Positions 7,757-16,016 of a stretch of 64,000 bases of DNA are shown here, piece after piece; position 1 is the first letter of the stretch; each line of letters starts with the position of its first letter. A program made the translations under genes and the position numbers. The notes beneath the pieces are model-generated. The model saw only the letters and a list, made by a program, of their open reading frames with translations. It did not search any database and was not told where the DNA came from. This DNA comes from Galbibacter mesophilus. GTDB lineage: Bacteria; Bacteroidota; Bacteroidia; Flavobacteriales; Flavobacteriaceae. The stretch spans positions 1,054,001 to 1,118,000 of the forward strand of contig NZ_JAMQVC010000001.1 of assembly GCF_023721415.1 (NCBI RefSeq). The letters run 5' to 3'.

Positions 7757-8449
7757 ATGGGAATAGGATATTGGATTTTAATCGGTGCAATCGGACTTTT
7801 AAGTATGTACGTAAGTTCGAAACTGAAAAGCAAGTTTAAGCATTACTCTAAAGTTCATTTAAGAAATGGAATGAGCGGGGCTGAAATAGCACGTAAAATG
7901 TTGGAAGATAATGGCATTTTTGATGTAGATGTAATTTCCACGCCAGGAATGTTGACAGACCATTACAATCCTGCCAAGAAAACCGTAAACCTTAGCGAAG
8001 GTGTTTACAACCAACGCAACGCAGCAGCCGCAGCTGTTGCCGCCCACGAATGTGGACACGCAGTGCAGCATGCCAAAGGGTATGAATGGTTGCAAATGCG
8101 TTCCAAACTGGTGCCCGTTGTAAGTGTGGCTTCCGGAATGTCGGTTTGGGTAATCTTTGGTGGTTTGGTATTGGGTGCTACTTCTGGTTTGGGCTATACG
8201 GTGGCGGTAATCGGACTTATTATGTTTGCCATGGGAACGTTATTCAGTTTTGTAACTCTTCCTGTGGAATACGATGCCAGTAACCGTGCACTGGCATGGC
8301 TAAAAAATAAAAACATGCTCGCCCCTGATGAATACAAAGGCGCAGAGGATTCCTTAAAATGGGCTGCTCGAACGTATGTGGTGGCTGCAGTAGGTTCTTT
8401 GGCTACACTCTTGTACTTCGCGATGCAAGTTTTTGGAGGGCGTGATTAA
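7757..8449 (+). CDS. Zinc-dependent membrane peptidase (Zn_peptidase_2 family)
   Basis: 230 residues. Residues about 3-20 form an N-terminal membrane segment. The zinc motif HECGH (HExxH) is at residues 97-101, in AAHECGHAVQHAKGYEW. Two further membrane segments follow at roughly 120-140 and 145-170, then the conserved LPVEYDASNRALAWL, which brings the third zinc ligand in this family, and a last hydrophobic helix. This layout matches the YugP-like neutral zinc metallopeptidases. The active site probably lies at the membrane, and substrates are unknown. Single gene with a terminator behind it. Family assignment is firm; function in the cell is not. Confidence 0.9.
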   Translation: MGIGYWILIGAIGLLSMYVSSKLKSKFKHYSKVHLRNGMSGAEIARKMLEDNGIFDVDVISTPGMLTDHYNPAKKTVNLSEGVYNQRNAAAAAVAAHECGHAVQHAKGYEWLQMRSKLVPVVSVASGMSVWVIFGGLVLGATSGLGYTVAVIGLIMFAMGTLFSFVTLPVEYDASNRALAWLKNKNMLAPDEYKGAEDSLKWAARTYVVAAVGSLATLLYFAMQVFGGRD

Positions 8450-8472
8450 TAAGAGATTATTAAATTATAGAC

Positions 8473-8506
8473 CCCAAGGGTTTTTGAAACCTTTGGGTTT
8501 TTTTTT
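8473..8506 (+). terminator. Terminator between the zinc peptidase and the convergent Lrp gene
   Basis: An 11-bp stem (8473-8483 with 8487-8497, one G-T pair), 3-base loop and a run of nine T. It belongs to the recurring CCCAAAGG/CCTTTGGG hairpin family. It sits at the convergent gene end and could serve both strands. Confidence 0.85.
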
Positions 8507-8975
8507 ATATACTTATTTGTCGTTCAATCTGTTGGTTTAATGAAATAAACGTTTCTGTACGGGAAACACCCTCTATCGATTGTATTTTGTGATTTAAGAC
8601 ATTCATTAAATGTTCATTGTCTTTACAAAGTATTTTAATTAGGATGGACCAATTTCCAGTTGTATAATGGCATTCCAGCACTTCGGGGATTTCTTTTAAC
8701 TGTTTTACCGCCTCGGGGTTTCGCATGGCTTTATCTAAGTAAATACCAATAAATGCCATGGTGTGATAGCCTAATAAACGCGGGTTTATAACAAATTTAG
8801 AACCTGAAATAAGTCCGGAGTTTTCTAATTTTCGCAAGCGTTGATGAATCGCCGCACCGGAGATTCCAATTTTTCGCGCTATTTCTAAAATGGGTTTTCG
8901 GGCATCTTCCATCAAATTTCTTAGGATTTCTTTGTCGATACCGTCTATTTCTACTATTTCGTTAGTGAATTTCAT
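8505..8975 (-). CDS. Lrp/AsnC-family transcription regulator
   Basis: 156 residues. The N-terminal part has the winged helix-turn-helix typical of Lrp/AsnC proteins (about residues 12-60: IDGIDKEILRNLMEDARKP, then IARKIGISGAAIHQRLRKLE). The rest, about 70-150, is the RAM ligand-binding domain (PEVLECHYTTGNWSILIKI and GVSRTETFISL). Such proteins form octamers and often respond to amino acids. A -7 box TATTTTTG lies 22-29 bases upstream on the minus strand. The nearby leftward saccharopine-dehydrogenase-like gene (lysine metabolism) makes an amino-acid link attractive but unproven. Confidence 0.93.
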   Translation of the reverse strand: MKFTNEIVEIDGIDKEILRNLMEDARKPILEIARKIGISGAAIHQRLRKLENSGLISGSKFVINPRLLGYHTMAFIGIYLDKAMRNPEAVKQLKEIPEVLECHYTTGNWSILIKILCKDNEHLMNVLNHKIQSIEGVSRTETFISLNQQIERQISI

Positions 8976-8996
8976 TTATACAGTTTTGGATACTAA

Positions 8997-9004
8997 CAAA
9001 AATA
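8997..9004 (-). promoter_or_regulatory. -7 box for the Lrp-type regulator
   Basis: TATTTTTG on the minus strand, 21 bases before the ATG; fits TAnnTTTG. No -33 TTG is seen at normal spacing. Confidence 0.45.
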
Positions 9005-9046
9005 GCTAAATAAACAATAAATTGTAACCTGCAGATTAAGTTAAAT

Positions 9047-10144
9047 CTACTCCAAAATTTCAAACAACAAAAATTGGTTTACTTGTGGATCAAGTTTGTT
9101 AAAATTATTATCCGAAATAAGCAACACCGTTTTATGACCATTTTCTAATGTTGGTCCGAAACAAATTCCTTCAATATTATCAATACTTTTTGAAGTCAAT
9201 TTTTTGCGGAGTGATGCCAAATCGAATACCAATTTCTTTTCTACAGTTTCTATTTTTTCTTCAGAAAGATTTTCCTTCTCTAGAGAATTTTCAGCATTGG
9301 TTATATTGATTTCATATATTTTGAGTCCGTTTGCCTTTTTACCCCAACCGGAAGAATACGATCGCTCTAAAACCAACATTTTTTCAGTAGAAACCATAAA
9401 AATTTCCGAGACTCCGTTTACGGCAAAATCGCCTTTTGGCCGTTTATCAATTTTATCTAACTGATATATAAATTGCCTTTGCGGATTTTCATTTTCCCAA
9501 TTGTAATAGGTAATTCGCACAGGCGAATACGTTTCAGTTGTTTTGGGTTCTTCCCCATCCTTTTTCAAAGGAAGTTCTGTAGCTACCCAAAATCCGTCGT
9601 TATTAAAACTTCGTGCTAACCCTTCAAACGTGCCGTTGTGTCTTGGCCCCTGTTCGCTTTCCGCATAAAAATAAGATGGTATGGAGTAACTGTTTACAAA
9701 ACTTCCTTCGGCAGTAGTTTTAAACAAAGATGGATCTCTTTTGTCTTTAATATTCCCTTCCGAAGAAAATAAAAGTTCTTCCGAAACTTCACGATACAAA
9801 ACTGATTCTAAATCAAAAAAAGTAGTTTCCATAAAAGGGTCATCCAAACTGAATTCAACAACCTTTTGAAAAATAACCGTGTCTATCAAAGTATTATTTA
9901 TCTGAACATCGGCCATGTAAAACCTCGGGTTTTTAGAATCATCACAAACCAAAACATATTTATCTTCATAAGAATCGATGCCCGAAAGTCCACCAATTTC
10001 GGTGTTGTTTAGCATTATTTTATTCGGAAAAATATATTCATCCAGAAACACCATTTTAGTATCCGCAGTAGGCTTGTTTTTAGTAGAAGAACAGCTGTAA
10101 ATAGCGGCAAGACCTATGAAAAGAAAAAGATTATAAACTTTCAT
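9047..10144 (-). CDS. Phytase-like esterase-domain lipoprotein
   Basis: 365 residues with a lipoprotein signal (lipobox AIYSC, Cys about 18). The mature protein shows the hallmarks of the esterase-like-phytase family, a beta-propeller-like fold: GGLSGIDSYEDKYVLVCDDS near residue 53, a FDLESVLY motif, EGLARSFNNDGFWVATEL in the middle, and IEGICFGPTLENGHKTVLLI before the end. These repeated G-L-S-G and E-G-I/L boxes are typical. Catalytic activity is not established for most members, so the name describes homology rather than function. Likely anchored in the outer or inner membrane facing the periplasm. It follows the leftward saccharopine-dehydrogenase-like gene after a repeat-containing gap, so co-transcription is uncertain. 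Confidence 0.82.
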   Translation of the reverse strand: MKVYNLFLFIGLAAIYSCSSTKNKPTADTKMVFLDEYIFPNKIMLNNTEIGGLSGIDSYEDKYVLVCDDSKNPRFYMADVQINNTLIDTVIFQKVVEFSLDDPFMETTFFDLESVLYREVSEELLFSSEGNIKDKRDPSLFKTTAEGSFVNSYSIPSYFYAESEQGPRHNGTFEGLARSFNNDGFWVATELPLKKDGEEPKTTETYSPVRITYYNWENENPQRQFIYQLDKIDKRPKGDFAVNGVSEIFMVSTEKMLVLERSYSSGWGKKANGLKIYEINITNAENSLEKENLSEEKIETVEKKLVFDLASLRKKLTSKSIDNIEGICFGPTLENGHKTVLLISDNNFNKLDPQVNQFLLFEILE

Positions 10145-10428
10145 TTTACATGGATTAATTAAGCGATTTCGGTTTTAAGAATAACTTGAAATGAATTGTT
10201 CTTAAAGATATTACTCTCCCTTAAATTTAGTATTAAAATCACGTTATATTTTACTCCATAAGCGAGATTTAAATGCTCCGACGCTTGCGTCGAAATTAAA
10301 CTTGAATTTCCTTTCAATGCTTCAGGGGCCCGCCTTTGCCGGTCAGGCAGGATCGCCCCGAGGTAGTTTGCCTCAATTACTTGTCTCCTGGCAGACCCCA
10401 TAAAGATTTTGCAGGAATACTTCTTTAA
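10145..10428. other. Repeat-bearing intergenic region
   Basis: No credible gene. It holds a perfect 6-bp hairpin CGACGC-TT-GCGTCG (10279-10292) and a compound palindrome at about 10323-10365. A weak 80-codon leftward frame across it is mostly repeat DNA. Confidence 0.6.
10323..10365. repeat. Compound palindrome: GGGGC/GCCCC arms around a GCCCGCC/GGCAGG hairpin
   Basis: Outer arms AGGGGC and GCCCCG bracket GCCCGCCTTTGCCGG and TCAGGCAGG. The inner dyad is the same short element seen nested within leuS (about 4953-4984) and at about 20232. Confidence 0.6.
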
Positions 10429-11799
10429 TTATCCAGCAACGTTATTAGGGTTATAACCCATGTAAGGGACTTCTTTTTCAGTAAATTTTATGTCGTGGTT
10501 TTCAAGTTCATTAAGAACGGGCTCATAAATGTCCTTATGAATGGGTATAACAACACCCGTAGCTGTAATTTCCTTGTTTAAAATTTTCAAGGCGGCAATT
10601 CCCAATGGCAATCCCACGGTTTTAGACATAGCTGTATAGATTTTATCTTCGCCAATGGCCACCATGCTCGAATCGATTTGGTGTTTTTTACCGTTTAGTT
10701 CGTATCCAAATTTATGGTACATTACAATCATATCTTTGTCTTCTTCGTGAAGCAGCCAGTGGTCTTCCAAAATTTTCTGTAAAGCTTGGGCTGGAGTGGC
10801 ATTTTTAATCCCGATTTTCTTTTGGGTATCGAAAAGATCCAGTTCTACCAGCTTTTCCCACATAATATCGTCTTGGTCAATCTTAAGGTAATGACGAAGT
10901 TTTAATTCCACGGAATCAGTCGGGGAGTAAGGTAAAAAGGAGTTAACAAACTCGCGATAACTCATGTTTTCAGAATCTTCTAAAGCAAAACTATCGTCTG
11001 TCATTCCCAATTGAACAAACATATTCCAGGCTTTGGAAAAGCCAACCCGCCGAATCGTTCCGCGGTAAAGCGTTAGCACGTTTTCCAAACCATAAGCACT
11101 TCGGTATTTTAGCGAATCCCTGTTTGCGTAGCCCTCAAACTTTCCGTAACCTTCAATCTCTAAAAACTCAGTACGCCTGAATAGTTTATGGTACGGGATG
11201 TATTTATAAGTTCCTTCCTGAATAAATTTAGCGGTTCCCCCCTGCCCTGCTACTACTACGTTTCGTGGGTTCCAAGTGAATTTGTAATTCCATAAATTAG
11301 TGTCGCTTTCGGGGGCCACCAAACCACCAGTAAAAGATTCGAATAAAATCATTTTCCCACCTTTGCTTCGAATGTGGTCTATCACTTTCATCGCACTCAT
11401 GTGGTCGATGCCCGGGTCTACCCCTATTTCATTTAAAAAAATTAGTCCTTTTTGCTTTACCTCAGCATCCAATGCTTCCATTTCGTTGCTTACGTAGGAC
11501 GCCGTTACCATATTCTTGTTAAAATGAAGACAATCTTTTGCTACTTCTATATGAAATCTCGCAGGGAGCATGGAAATAACCAAATCAGCTTTTTTTATTG
11601 CCTTTTTGCGTTCGTCCTCATCAAAAATATCTAATTTTATAGCGGTGCAATTCGGTTTTCCACTTATAAGATTTTGGGCATTTGCTAAGTTGATATCGCC
11701 AATTTCAATATGAAGATTTTCAGCTTTTGCTTTATCGCAAAGAAATTGTAAAAGATGTGAAGTGGATTTACCGGCTCCAATTAATAAGATAGTTCGCAT
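10429..11799 (-). CDS. Saccharopine dehydrogenase family protein
   Basis: 456 residues. The first about 130 form a Rossmann NAD(P)-binding domain (MRTILLIGAGKSTSHLLQFL, then IEIGDINLANA and VISMLPARFH). The larger C-terminal catalytic domain shows NEIGVDPGIDHMSAMKVID and SFTGGLVAPES, which are typical of saccharopine-reductase-type enzymes (LYS9-like; glutamate-forming or saccharopine-cleaving). Length equals the family norm. The reaction in vivo could be in lysine degradation, or a related amino-acid step, since bacterial members vary. It lies leftward and separate from the Lrp-type regulator 1.5 kb away. Cytosolic. Confidence 0.88.
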   Translation of the reverse strand: MRTILLIGAGKSTSHLLQFLCDKAKAENLHIEIGDINLANAQNLISGKPNCTAIKLDIFDEDERKKAIKKADLVISMLPARFHIEVAKDCLHFNKNMVTASYVSNEMEALDAEVKQKGLIFLNEIGVDPGIDHMSAMKVIDHIRSKGGKMILFESFTGGLVAPESDTNLWNYKFTWNPRNVVVAGQGGTAKFIQEGTYKYIPYHKLFRRTEFLEIEGYGKFEGYANRDSLKYRSAYGLENVLTLYRGTIRRVGFSKAWNMFVQLGMTDDSFALEDSENMSYREFVNSFLPYSPTDSVELKLRHYLKIDQDDIMWEKLVELDLFDTQKKIGIKNATPAQALQKILEDHWLLHEEDKDMIVMYHKFGYELNGKKHQIDSSMVAIGEDKIYTAMSKTVGLPLGIAALKILNKEITATGVVIPIHKDIYEPVLNELENHDIKFTEKEVPYMGYNPNNVAG

Positions 11800-11879
11800 A
11801 CGGTTGGGCTTATAATTTTATAACACTAATGTATTAAAATGTTATAAATACAACAATAAGAATCATAAAAAGTTTACAA

Positions 11880-12266
11880 ATGAACAAAGAAATATTGGTC
11901 GCTGGTGCGATTCTCGGATTTTTAGCGGTGATTTTAGGTGCTTTTGGTGCACATGCTTTAAAAAATGCTTTGGATGCTGAAGCGATAAAAACGTTTGAAA
12001 CCGGAGTTAAATATCAAATGTACCATGCGCTGCTTCTCCTTTTTGTTGGCAGTTCTACCATGCTTTCTTCCGGTACCAAAAGCACGATTCTGTATTTGGT
12101 GGTTATTGGGGTAATTTTATTTTCTGGCTCTATTTACGGACTGGCAACTAATGCTCTTACCTCTTTCAACTTTAAAAAAATAGGATTTGTAACGCCTATT
12201 GGCGGAACGCTTTTAATTATTTCTTGGGGAATCCTTATTTATAAGTTTATACGGTTGAAGGTTTAG
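11880..12266 (+). CDS. DUF423 membrane protein (YgdD-like)
   Basis: 128 residues with four predicted membrane segments. The N terminus reads LVAGAILGFLAVILGAFGAHAL, the characteristic DUF423 signature with its G-A-F-G-A-H-A motif, followed by KTFETGVKYQMYHALLLL, also conserved. Function is unknown in the family; inner-membrane location is predicted. Single gene, divergent from the saccharopine-dehydrogenase-like gene. Confidence 0.9.
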   Translation: MNKEILVAGAILGFLAVILGAFGAHALKNALDAEAIKTFETGVKYQMYHALLLLFVGSSTMLSSGTKSTILYLVVIGVILFSGSIYGLATNALTSFNFKKIGFVTPIGGTLLIISWGILIYKFIRLKV

Positions 12267-12275
12267 CTTTGGTTA

Positions 12276-12475
12276 GGCTTCGACAAGCTCAGCCTGACAA
12301 AGAGAAAAGAAGTCACATCGACCGTAGGGAGATGTCACATTAACTTACTCTTGACGTTATTTCGACCTTCGATCAAGTAGAAATTGAACACAAAAAGATG
12401 AGCAAAGAACCAAGAACTTGAAACTTAAAACCTGAAACCATTTCGACATCTAGCTTCGGTCATCCTGCGTCTTTG
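12276..12475. repeat. Cluster of REP-like elements
   Basis: Several palindromic fragments lie together: CTTCGACAAGCTCAGCCTGA (about 12279), GTCACATCGACC...GGGAGATGTCAC (about 12312-12338), TTTCGACCTTCGATCAAG (about 12360) and TTTCGACATCTAGCTTCGGT (about 12441). They belong to the same families as the two leuS insertions. The 220-base gap holds no gene. Confidence 0.65.
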
Positions 12476-12486
12476 CAAATAAAGAA

Positions 12487-13650
12487 TTAATTCAAATTAG
12501 AGACAGCACGGTATTCGTTGTTTTCGTCTTTTACCGTAGCCAGAAATTCCAGCATTTCTTCTGTAAACAATAATTGGTTCTGTTTTTCCCAGAAATCCGG
12601 ATTGTAGGGATACTTCAGTTTAAAAATATCTCGCTTTTCGGAAACATTTGAGTTGGTATTTAGGTAGTTAAAATTGTCTTGACTCGTAAGAATATAACTG
12701 CAGGTGTAGAAATCTTTTTTTTCTGTTTTTGAGTTGACCACTTCTGTTTTAAAATCTACTCTGGAATTTTTAATAAAATAGCGTCCGTTTTCATGTTGAC
12801 TGAAAATAGTATTAACTGCGAAAAATGGTGTCCAATAGCGGTATGGCCCGCTCTTATTGTATTCAATTCTTGTCCTATTGGAGCTGATCATCCCTTCAAG
12901 AATAGCATGATTCGTAGTGTTTATCATCCAATATCCCTCAATTCTATCACCGTCTGCCTTAAATACGGAATCTTTGGTTGCAAAATCAATTTTAACCGTA
13001 TTTTCATTAATAGCCTTAATATTGGTATCCACATATTTTCTGGAAACAAATAACATGTTAAACCAGCGGAAAATTTCATTAAAATCGTTCAACTTAAATT
13101 CAACATCTTCTTCTTCCAAACCTGCTTTTCGCATATTTAACAACTCTATTTCGAAGTTCTTCTTGGGAAAAGGGAACTCCTTAGTTGCTAACAGCTGTTG
13201 TCTTTTCACTTTTCCTGAAAGATCCTCGATTTTTAAAATGCTGTCGTTCTTTTTTAACACCGCCCGAAGCATAAAGCGTTCTTCAAAAGGTCTAAAAGGG
13301 TAATTGGAAGGAATGGCTTTGTTTATTTTATCGAAAATGCTGCTTTCGTTGGTTACCACAACTTCATCTAAAGCAATGGAAGCTTCCGATAGAAAAATAT
13401 GCTTTTTATTTTGAAGCTTTTCAAAGGTTGTTCGAAGCTCTTTATACCCCAATTTTTTCAGTATAACGGAATCTCCTTCAGAAAGGAAAAGAAAAGAACC
13501 GTCGGCGTTGGTTATAGTATAATCATAGCGATTGTAAACATCTACAAATTCCAAAGGTCTTTTTGAAGCGCTATCCAAAATAACACCGCCAAGTTGATTT
13601 TGAGCGGTAACCGATAGCGAAATGAATAATAAAAGTAACGTAAAACGCAT
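12487..13650 (-). CDS. Secreted carboxypeptidase-regulatory-domain protein
   Basis: 387 residues starting with a Sec signal peptide (MRFTLLLLFISLSVTAQ). The first about 90 mature residues are a CarboxypepD_reg-like beta-sandwich (GGVILDSASKRPLEFVDVYN, TITNADGSFLFLSEGD, EVVVTNES), the same module that starts TonB-dependent receptors, but no plug or barrel follows. The remaining 270 residues look like a stand-alone beta-rich periplasmic domain common in Flavobacteriaceae with unknown role. It follows ribE after 52 bases on the same strand, so it may be co-transcribed, although no functional tie is evident. Confidence 0.8.
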   Translation of the reverse strand: MRFTLLLLFISLSVTAQNQLGGVILDSASKRPLEFVDVYNRYDYTITNADGSFLFLSEGDSVILKKLGYKELRTTFEKLQNKKHIFLSEASIALDEVVVTNESSIFDKINKAIPSNYPFRPFEERFMLRAVLKKNDSILKIEDLSGKVKRQQLLATKEFPFPKKNFEIELLNMRKAGLEEEDVEFKLNDFNEIFRWFNMLFVSRKYVDTNIKAINENTVKIDFATKDSVFKADGDRIEGYWMINTTNHAILEGMISSNRTRIEYNKSGPYRYWTPFFAVNTIFSQHENGRYFIKNSRVDFKTEVVNSKTEKKDFYTCSYILTSQDNFNYLNTNSNVSEKRDIFKLKYPYNPDFWEKQNQLLFTEEMLEFLATVKDENNEYRAVSNLN

Positions 13651-13702
13651 GGTTGGTTATTTAAAACCAAAATAATGAATTTAATCCATACGGCAACACT
13701 TC

Positions 13703-14293
13703 TTATTTATGCAGCTCCAACAATCTAGCAACATATTTTCCAATAACATCGAACTCTAAATTAACCTCATCACCGATACGGTAGTTTTTAAATCGGGTAT
13801 GCTGGTAGGTATAGGGAATAATGGCTACGCTAAACTCATCTTTTTTAGAATCTACCACCGTTAAACTGGTGCCGTCTATCGTGATGGAGCCTTTTTCTAT
13901 GGTTACGTTGTTTTTAGAAGCATCATAAGTAAAAGTGAAACGCCAGCTACCGTCTTCTTCAGCGATGTTTTTGCAAATTCCGGTTTGGTCAACATGACCT
14001 TGAACAATATGTCCGTCTAAACGGGTTCCCATTTTCATGGCTCGTTCTAAGTTTATTTCATCACCAATTTGTAAACTGCCAATTGCTGTTTTATCGAGTG
14101 TTTCTTTAATTGCCGTTACGGTATATTCTTCGCCATCAATAGAAACTACGGTAAGGCACACACCGTTGTGCGCCACGCTTTGGTCTATTTTAAGTTCATT
14201 GGTAATAGCACTTTTTACAGAGATGTCTATATTTTCTCCATTCTTCACAATATTGGTAACTACTGCCAACTCTTCTATAATTCCCGTAAACAT
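13703..14293 (-). CDS. ribE: Riboflavin synthase, alpha subunit
   Basis: 196 residues starting with the invariant MFTGIIEE. The protein has two tandem lumazine-binding barrels: residues about 1-90 (AHNGVCLTVVS) and about 97-190 (LDGHIVQGHVDQTG, then DGTSLTVVDSKKDEFSVAIIPYT). It joins two 6,7-dimethyl-8-ribityllumazine molecules into riboflavin. Length matches the family. Divergent from pdxA with a 106-base intergenic region that carries a -7 box on each strand. Another member of the riboflavin pathway is not present in the window. Cytosolic trimer. Confidence 0.95.
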   Translation of the reverse strand: MFTGIIEELAVVTNIVKNGENIDISVKSAITNELKIDQSVAHNGVCLTVVSIDGEEYTVTAIKETLDKTAIGSLQIGDEINLERAMKMGTRLDGHIVQGHVDQTGICKNIAEEDGSWRFTFTYDASKNNVTIEKGSITIDGTSLTVVDSKKDEFSVAIIPYTYQHTRFKNYRIGDEVNLEFDVIGKYVARLLELHK

Positions 14294-14309
14294 TTCTATA
14301 TTTATTAAT

Positions 14310-14342
14310 TAAATTTGTATGACATTGCTATCTACAAAGGTA
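14310..14342. promoter_or_regulatory. Divergent -7 boxes between ribE and pdxA
   Basis: TAAATTTG (plus strand, 14310-14317) faces pdxA at some distance, and TACCTTTG (minus strand, 14342-14335) lies 42 bases before ribE. Both fit TAnnTTTG; -33 elements are not clear. Confidence 0.4.
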
Positions 14343-14399
14343 CATAAACCTACCTAAGAATTATAAATTCGCATAGCGGTATTAAACTAACAAATTATT

Positions 14400-15443
14400 A
14401 TGAGTACAGATAACAGCATACGGGTTGGAATTTCAATAGGGGATTTAAATGGGATTGGTTGTGAGGTAATTCTTAAAACCTTTGAAGACAGCCGAATGCT
14501 GGAATTTTGCACCCCCATTATTTTTGGCTCTACCAAGGTGATTAATTACCAACGGAAAATGCTAAAAATGGAGATTGCTTACAACGGTATTGATGCTGCC
14601 AACAAAGCGGTGGATGGAAAGTTAAATGTAGTAAATGTATGGCGCGAAACGCCCAATATAGAACCAGGTAAAGAAACCGAAGAAGGTGGTAAATATGCAT
14701 TTTTGTCGTTGAAGGCTGCTGTGGAGTCTTTAAAGAATGATGAAATAGACGTGTTGGTGACCGCTCCTATTAATAAACACAACATACAGTCAGACGATTT
14801 TAAATTTCCAGGTCATACTGATTATTTAGCCCAAGAGCTGCAGGGTGAAGCGCTTATGTTTATGGTTACCGATGACTTAAAGGTAGGTCTTTTAACCGAC
14901 CACGTACCGGTGAAGGATGTAAGCAAGAAGATTACTGCTAAATTAGTTGAAAATAAGGTAAAGAAGATTTATCAGTCATTAGTGGAAGATTTTAAGGTTC
15001 GGAAACCCAAAATTGCTGTACTGGGAATTAATCCGCATACGGGTGACAATGGCGTAATAGGCAAAGAGGACGATGATGTATTGCGCCCAGTTATCAACAA
15101 AATAAATGAAAGCGGTAAGTTAGTTTATGGTCCGTATGCAGCGGACAGTTTTTTCGGGTCTGGTAACCATCATAATTTTGATGCTATTTTAGCTTCATAC
15201 CACGACCAAGGGTTAATTCCATTTAAGACACTTTCTTTTGGAAAAGGCGTTAATTATACCGCCGGCCTTTCTAAAGTGCGTACTTCTCCCGACCATGGAA
15301 CCGCTTTTGAAATTGCCGGAAAAGGTGAAGCTAACCATAAATCTTTTGAAGAAGCCGTTTTTACCGCTATTCATATTTTTAAAAATAGGGAAGAGTATAA
15401 AGAACTAACCAGTAATCAGCTTAAGAAACAATCGCGTAGGTAG
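14400..15443 (+). CDS. pdxA: 4-hydroxythreonine-4-phosphate dehydrogenase
   Basis: 347 residues. The enzyme oxidises 4-phosphohydroxy-L-threonine in the pyridoxal-phosphate (vitamin B6) pathway. Metal-binding histidines are visible at 139 (FPGHTDYLAQ), 213 (GINPHTGDNG) and 268 (ASYHDQGLIP), with the late motif TSPDHGTAFEIAG. The N-terminal GISIGDLNGIGCEVILKTF is also characteristic. Ends in a lysine/arginine-rich tail. Unlike in some flavobacteria, no DUF177 or rpmF gene follows here; an AT-rich spacer leads into the blaI operator region instead. Cytosolic homodimer. Confidence 0.95.
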   Translation: MSTDNSIRVGISIGDLNGIGCEVILKTFEDSRMLEFCTPIIFGSTKVINYQRKMLKMEIAYNGIDAANKAVDGKLNVVNVWRETPNIEPGKETEEGGKYAFLSLKAAVESLKNDEIDVLVTAPINKHNIQSDDFKFPGHTDYLAQELQGEALMFMVTDDLKVGLLTDHVPVKDVSKKITAKLVENKVKKIYQSLVEDFKVRKPKIAVLGINPHTGDNGVIGKEDDDVLRPVINKINESGKLVYGPYAADSFFGSGNHHNFDAILASYHDQGLIPFKTLSFGKGVNYTAGLSKVRTSPDHGTAFEIAGKGEANHKSFEEAVFTAIHIFKNREEYKELTSNQLKKQSRR

Positions 15444-15504
15444 TTAAAATAGAGATAATTACTTATTTAAATTCATCAAAAGTATCAAGCATTTAAATTT
15501 TTTA

Positions 15505-15573
15505 AACTAAATTATTAGTTTAAACTATATTTTTAGTTATATTTGTATAAACAATTCAACTAAAAAATTAGTT
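15505..15573. promoter_or_regulatory. blaI promoter with paired BlaI-type operators
   Basis: Two identical perfect dyads AACTAA-N4-TTAGTT lie at 15505-15520 and 15558-15573. A further palindrome TAGTTTAAACTA (15516-15527) shares arm sequence with the first. Between them is the -7 box TATATTTG (15538-15545). The first site covers the -33 region and the second the expected start of transcription, so a dimeric repressor could block both. The dyads are seen; binding by the downstream BlaI-like protein is inferred. Confidence 0.7.
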
Positions 15574-15577
15574 AAAA

Positions 15578-15626
15578 CCCTTCGACATACTGAAGCTATG
15601 TTCAGCAGAGCCGCTCAGGGTGACAG
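15578..15626. repeat. REP-like element with an internal hairpin in the blaI leader
   Basis: CCCTTCGACAT and GCTCAGGGTGACA are the two halves of a REP-like repeat, separated by about 24 bases containing CTGAA-GCTATG-TTCAG, itself a small hairpin. It lies in the 5' leader of blaI. Confidence 0.6.
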
Positions 15627-15648
15627 AAAGTATAAAATTTATAAATAG

Positions 15649-16014
15649 ATGAAACAACTTACCAAAGCAGAAGAAGAAGTAATGCAGGTTTTATGGCAAT
15701 TGGAGCGAGCCAACGTGGCGGCCATTATAGACCAACTCCCTACTCCCAAACCGGCTTACAACACCATTTCTACCATTGTTCGCATTTTGGAAAGCAAGGG
15801 TTATGTTGACCATGTGCAGGAAGGCCGAGGCTATATTTATTATCCTACAATGAAAAAGTCTGAATACAGTCACCAATCCATCAACAAATTGGTAGACGGC
15901 TATTTCCAAGGTTCTTTTAAAAGTATGGTTTCCTTTTTCGTAAAGAAAAACGACATCAGCATAAAAGAGATGGAAGCAATTTTAAAGGAAATTGAAAACG
16001 ATAAAGACCAGTAA
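15649..16014 (+). CDS. BlaI/MecI-family repressor
   Basis: 121 residues. The N-terminal winged helix (LTKAEEEVMQVLWQLERANV, then YNTISTIVRILESKGYVDH, then GRGYIYYPTMKKSEY) is the standard BlaI/MecI/CopY fold; the C-terminal part (ISIKEMEAILKEIEND) is the dimerisation helix where the family is cleaved when its sensor is active. Start ATG at 15649 gives the usual N terminus. It is two bases ahead of the M56 peptidase gene and should repress the operon from the paired dyads at 15505-15573. In Bacteroidota such pairs are frequent without any beta-lactamase, as here. Confidence 0.93.
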   Translation: MKQLTKAEEEVMQVLWQLERANVAAIIDQLPTPKPAYNTISTIVRILESKGYVDHVQEGRGYIYYPTMKKSEYSHQSINKLVDGYFQGSFKSMVSFFVKKNDISIKEMEAILKEIENDKDQ

Positions 16015-16016
16015 TT

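Noticed and set aside
10159-10401. Leftward 80-codon frame
   Set aside because: It runs through two palindromic repeats and has no promoter, start context or recognisable protein character.
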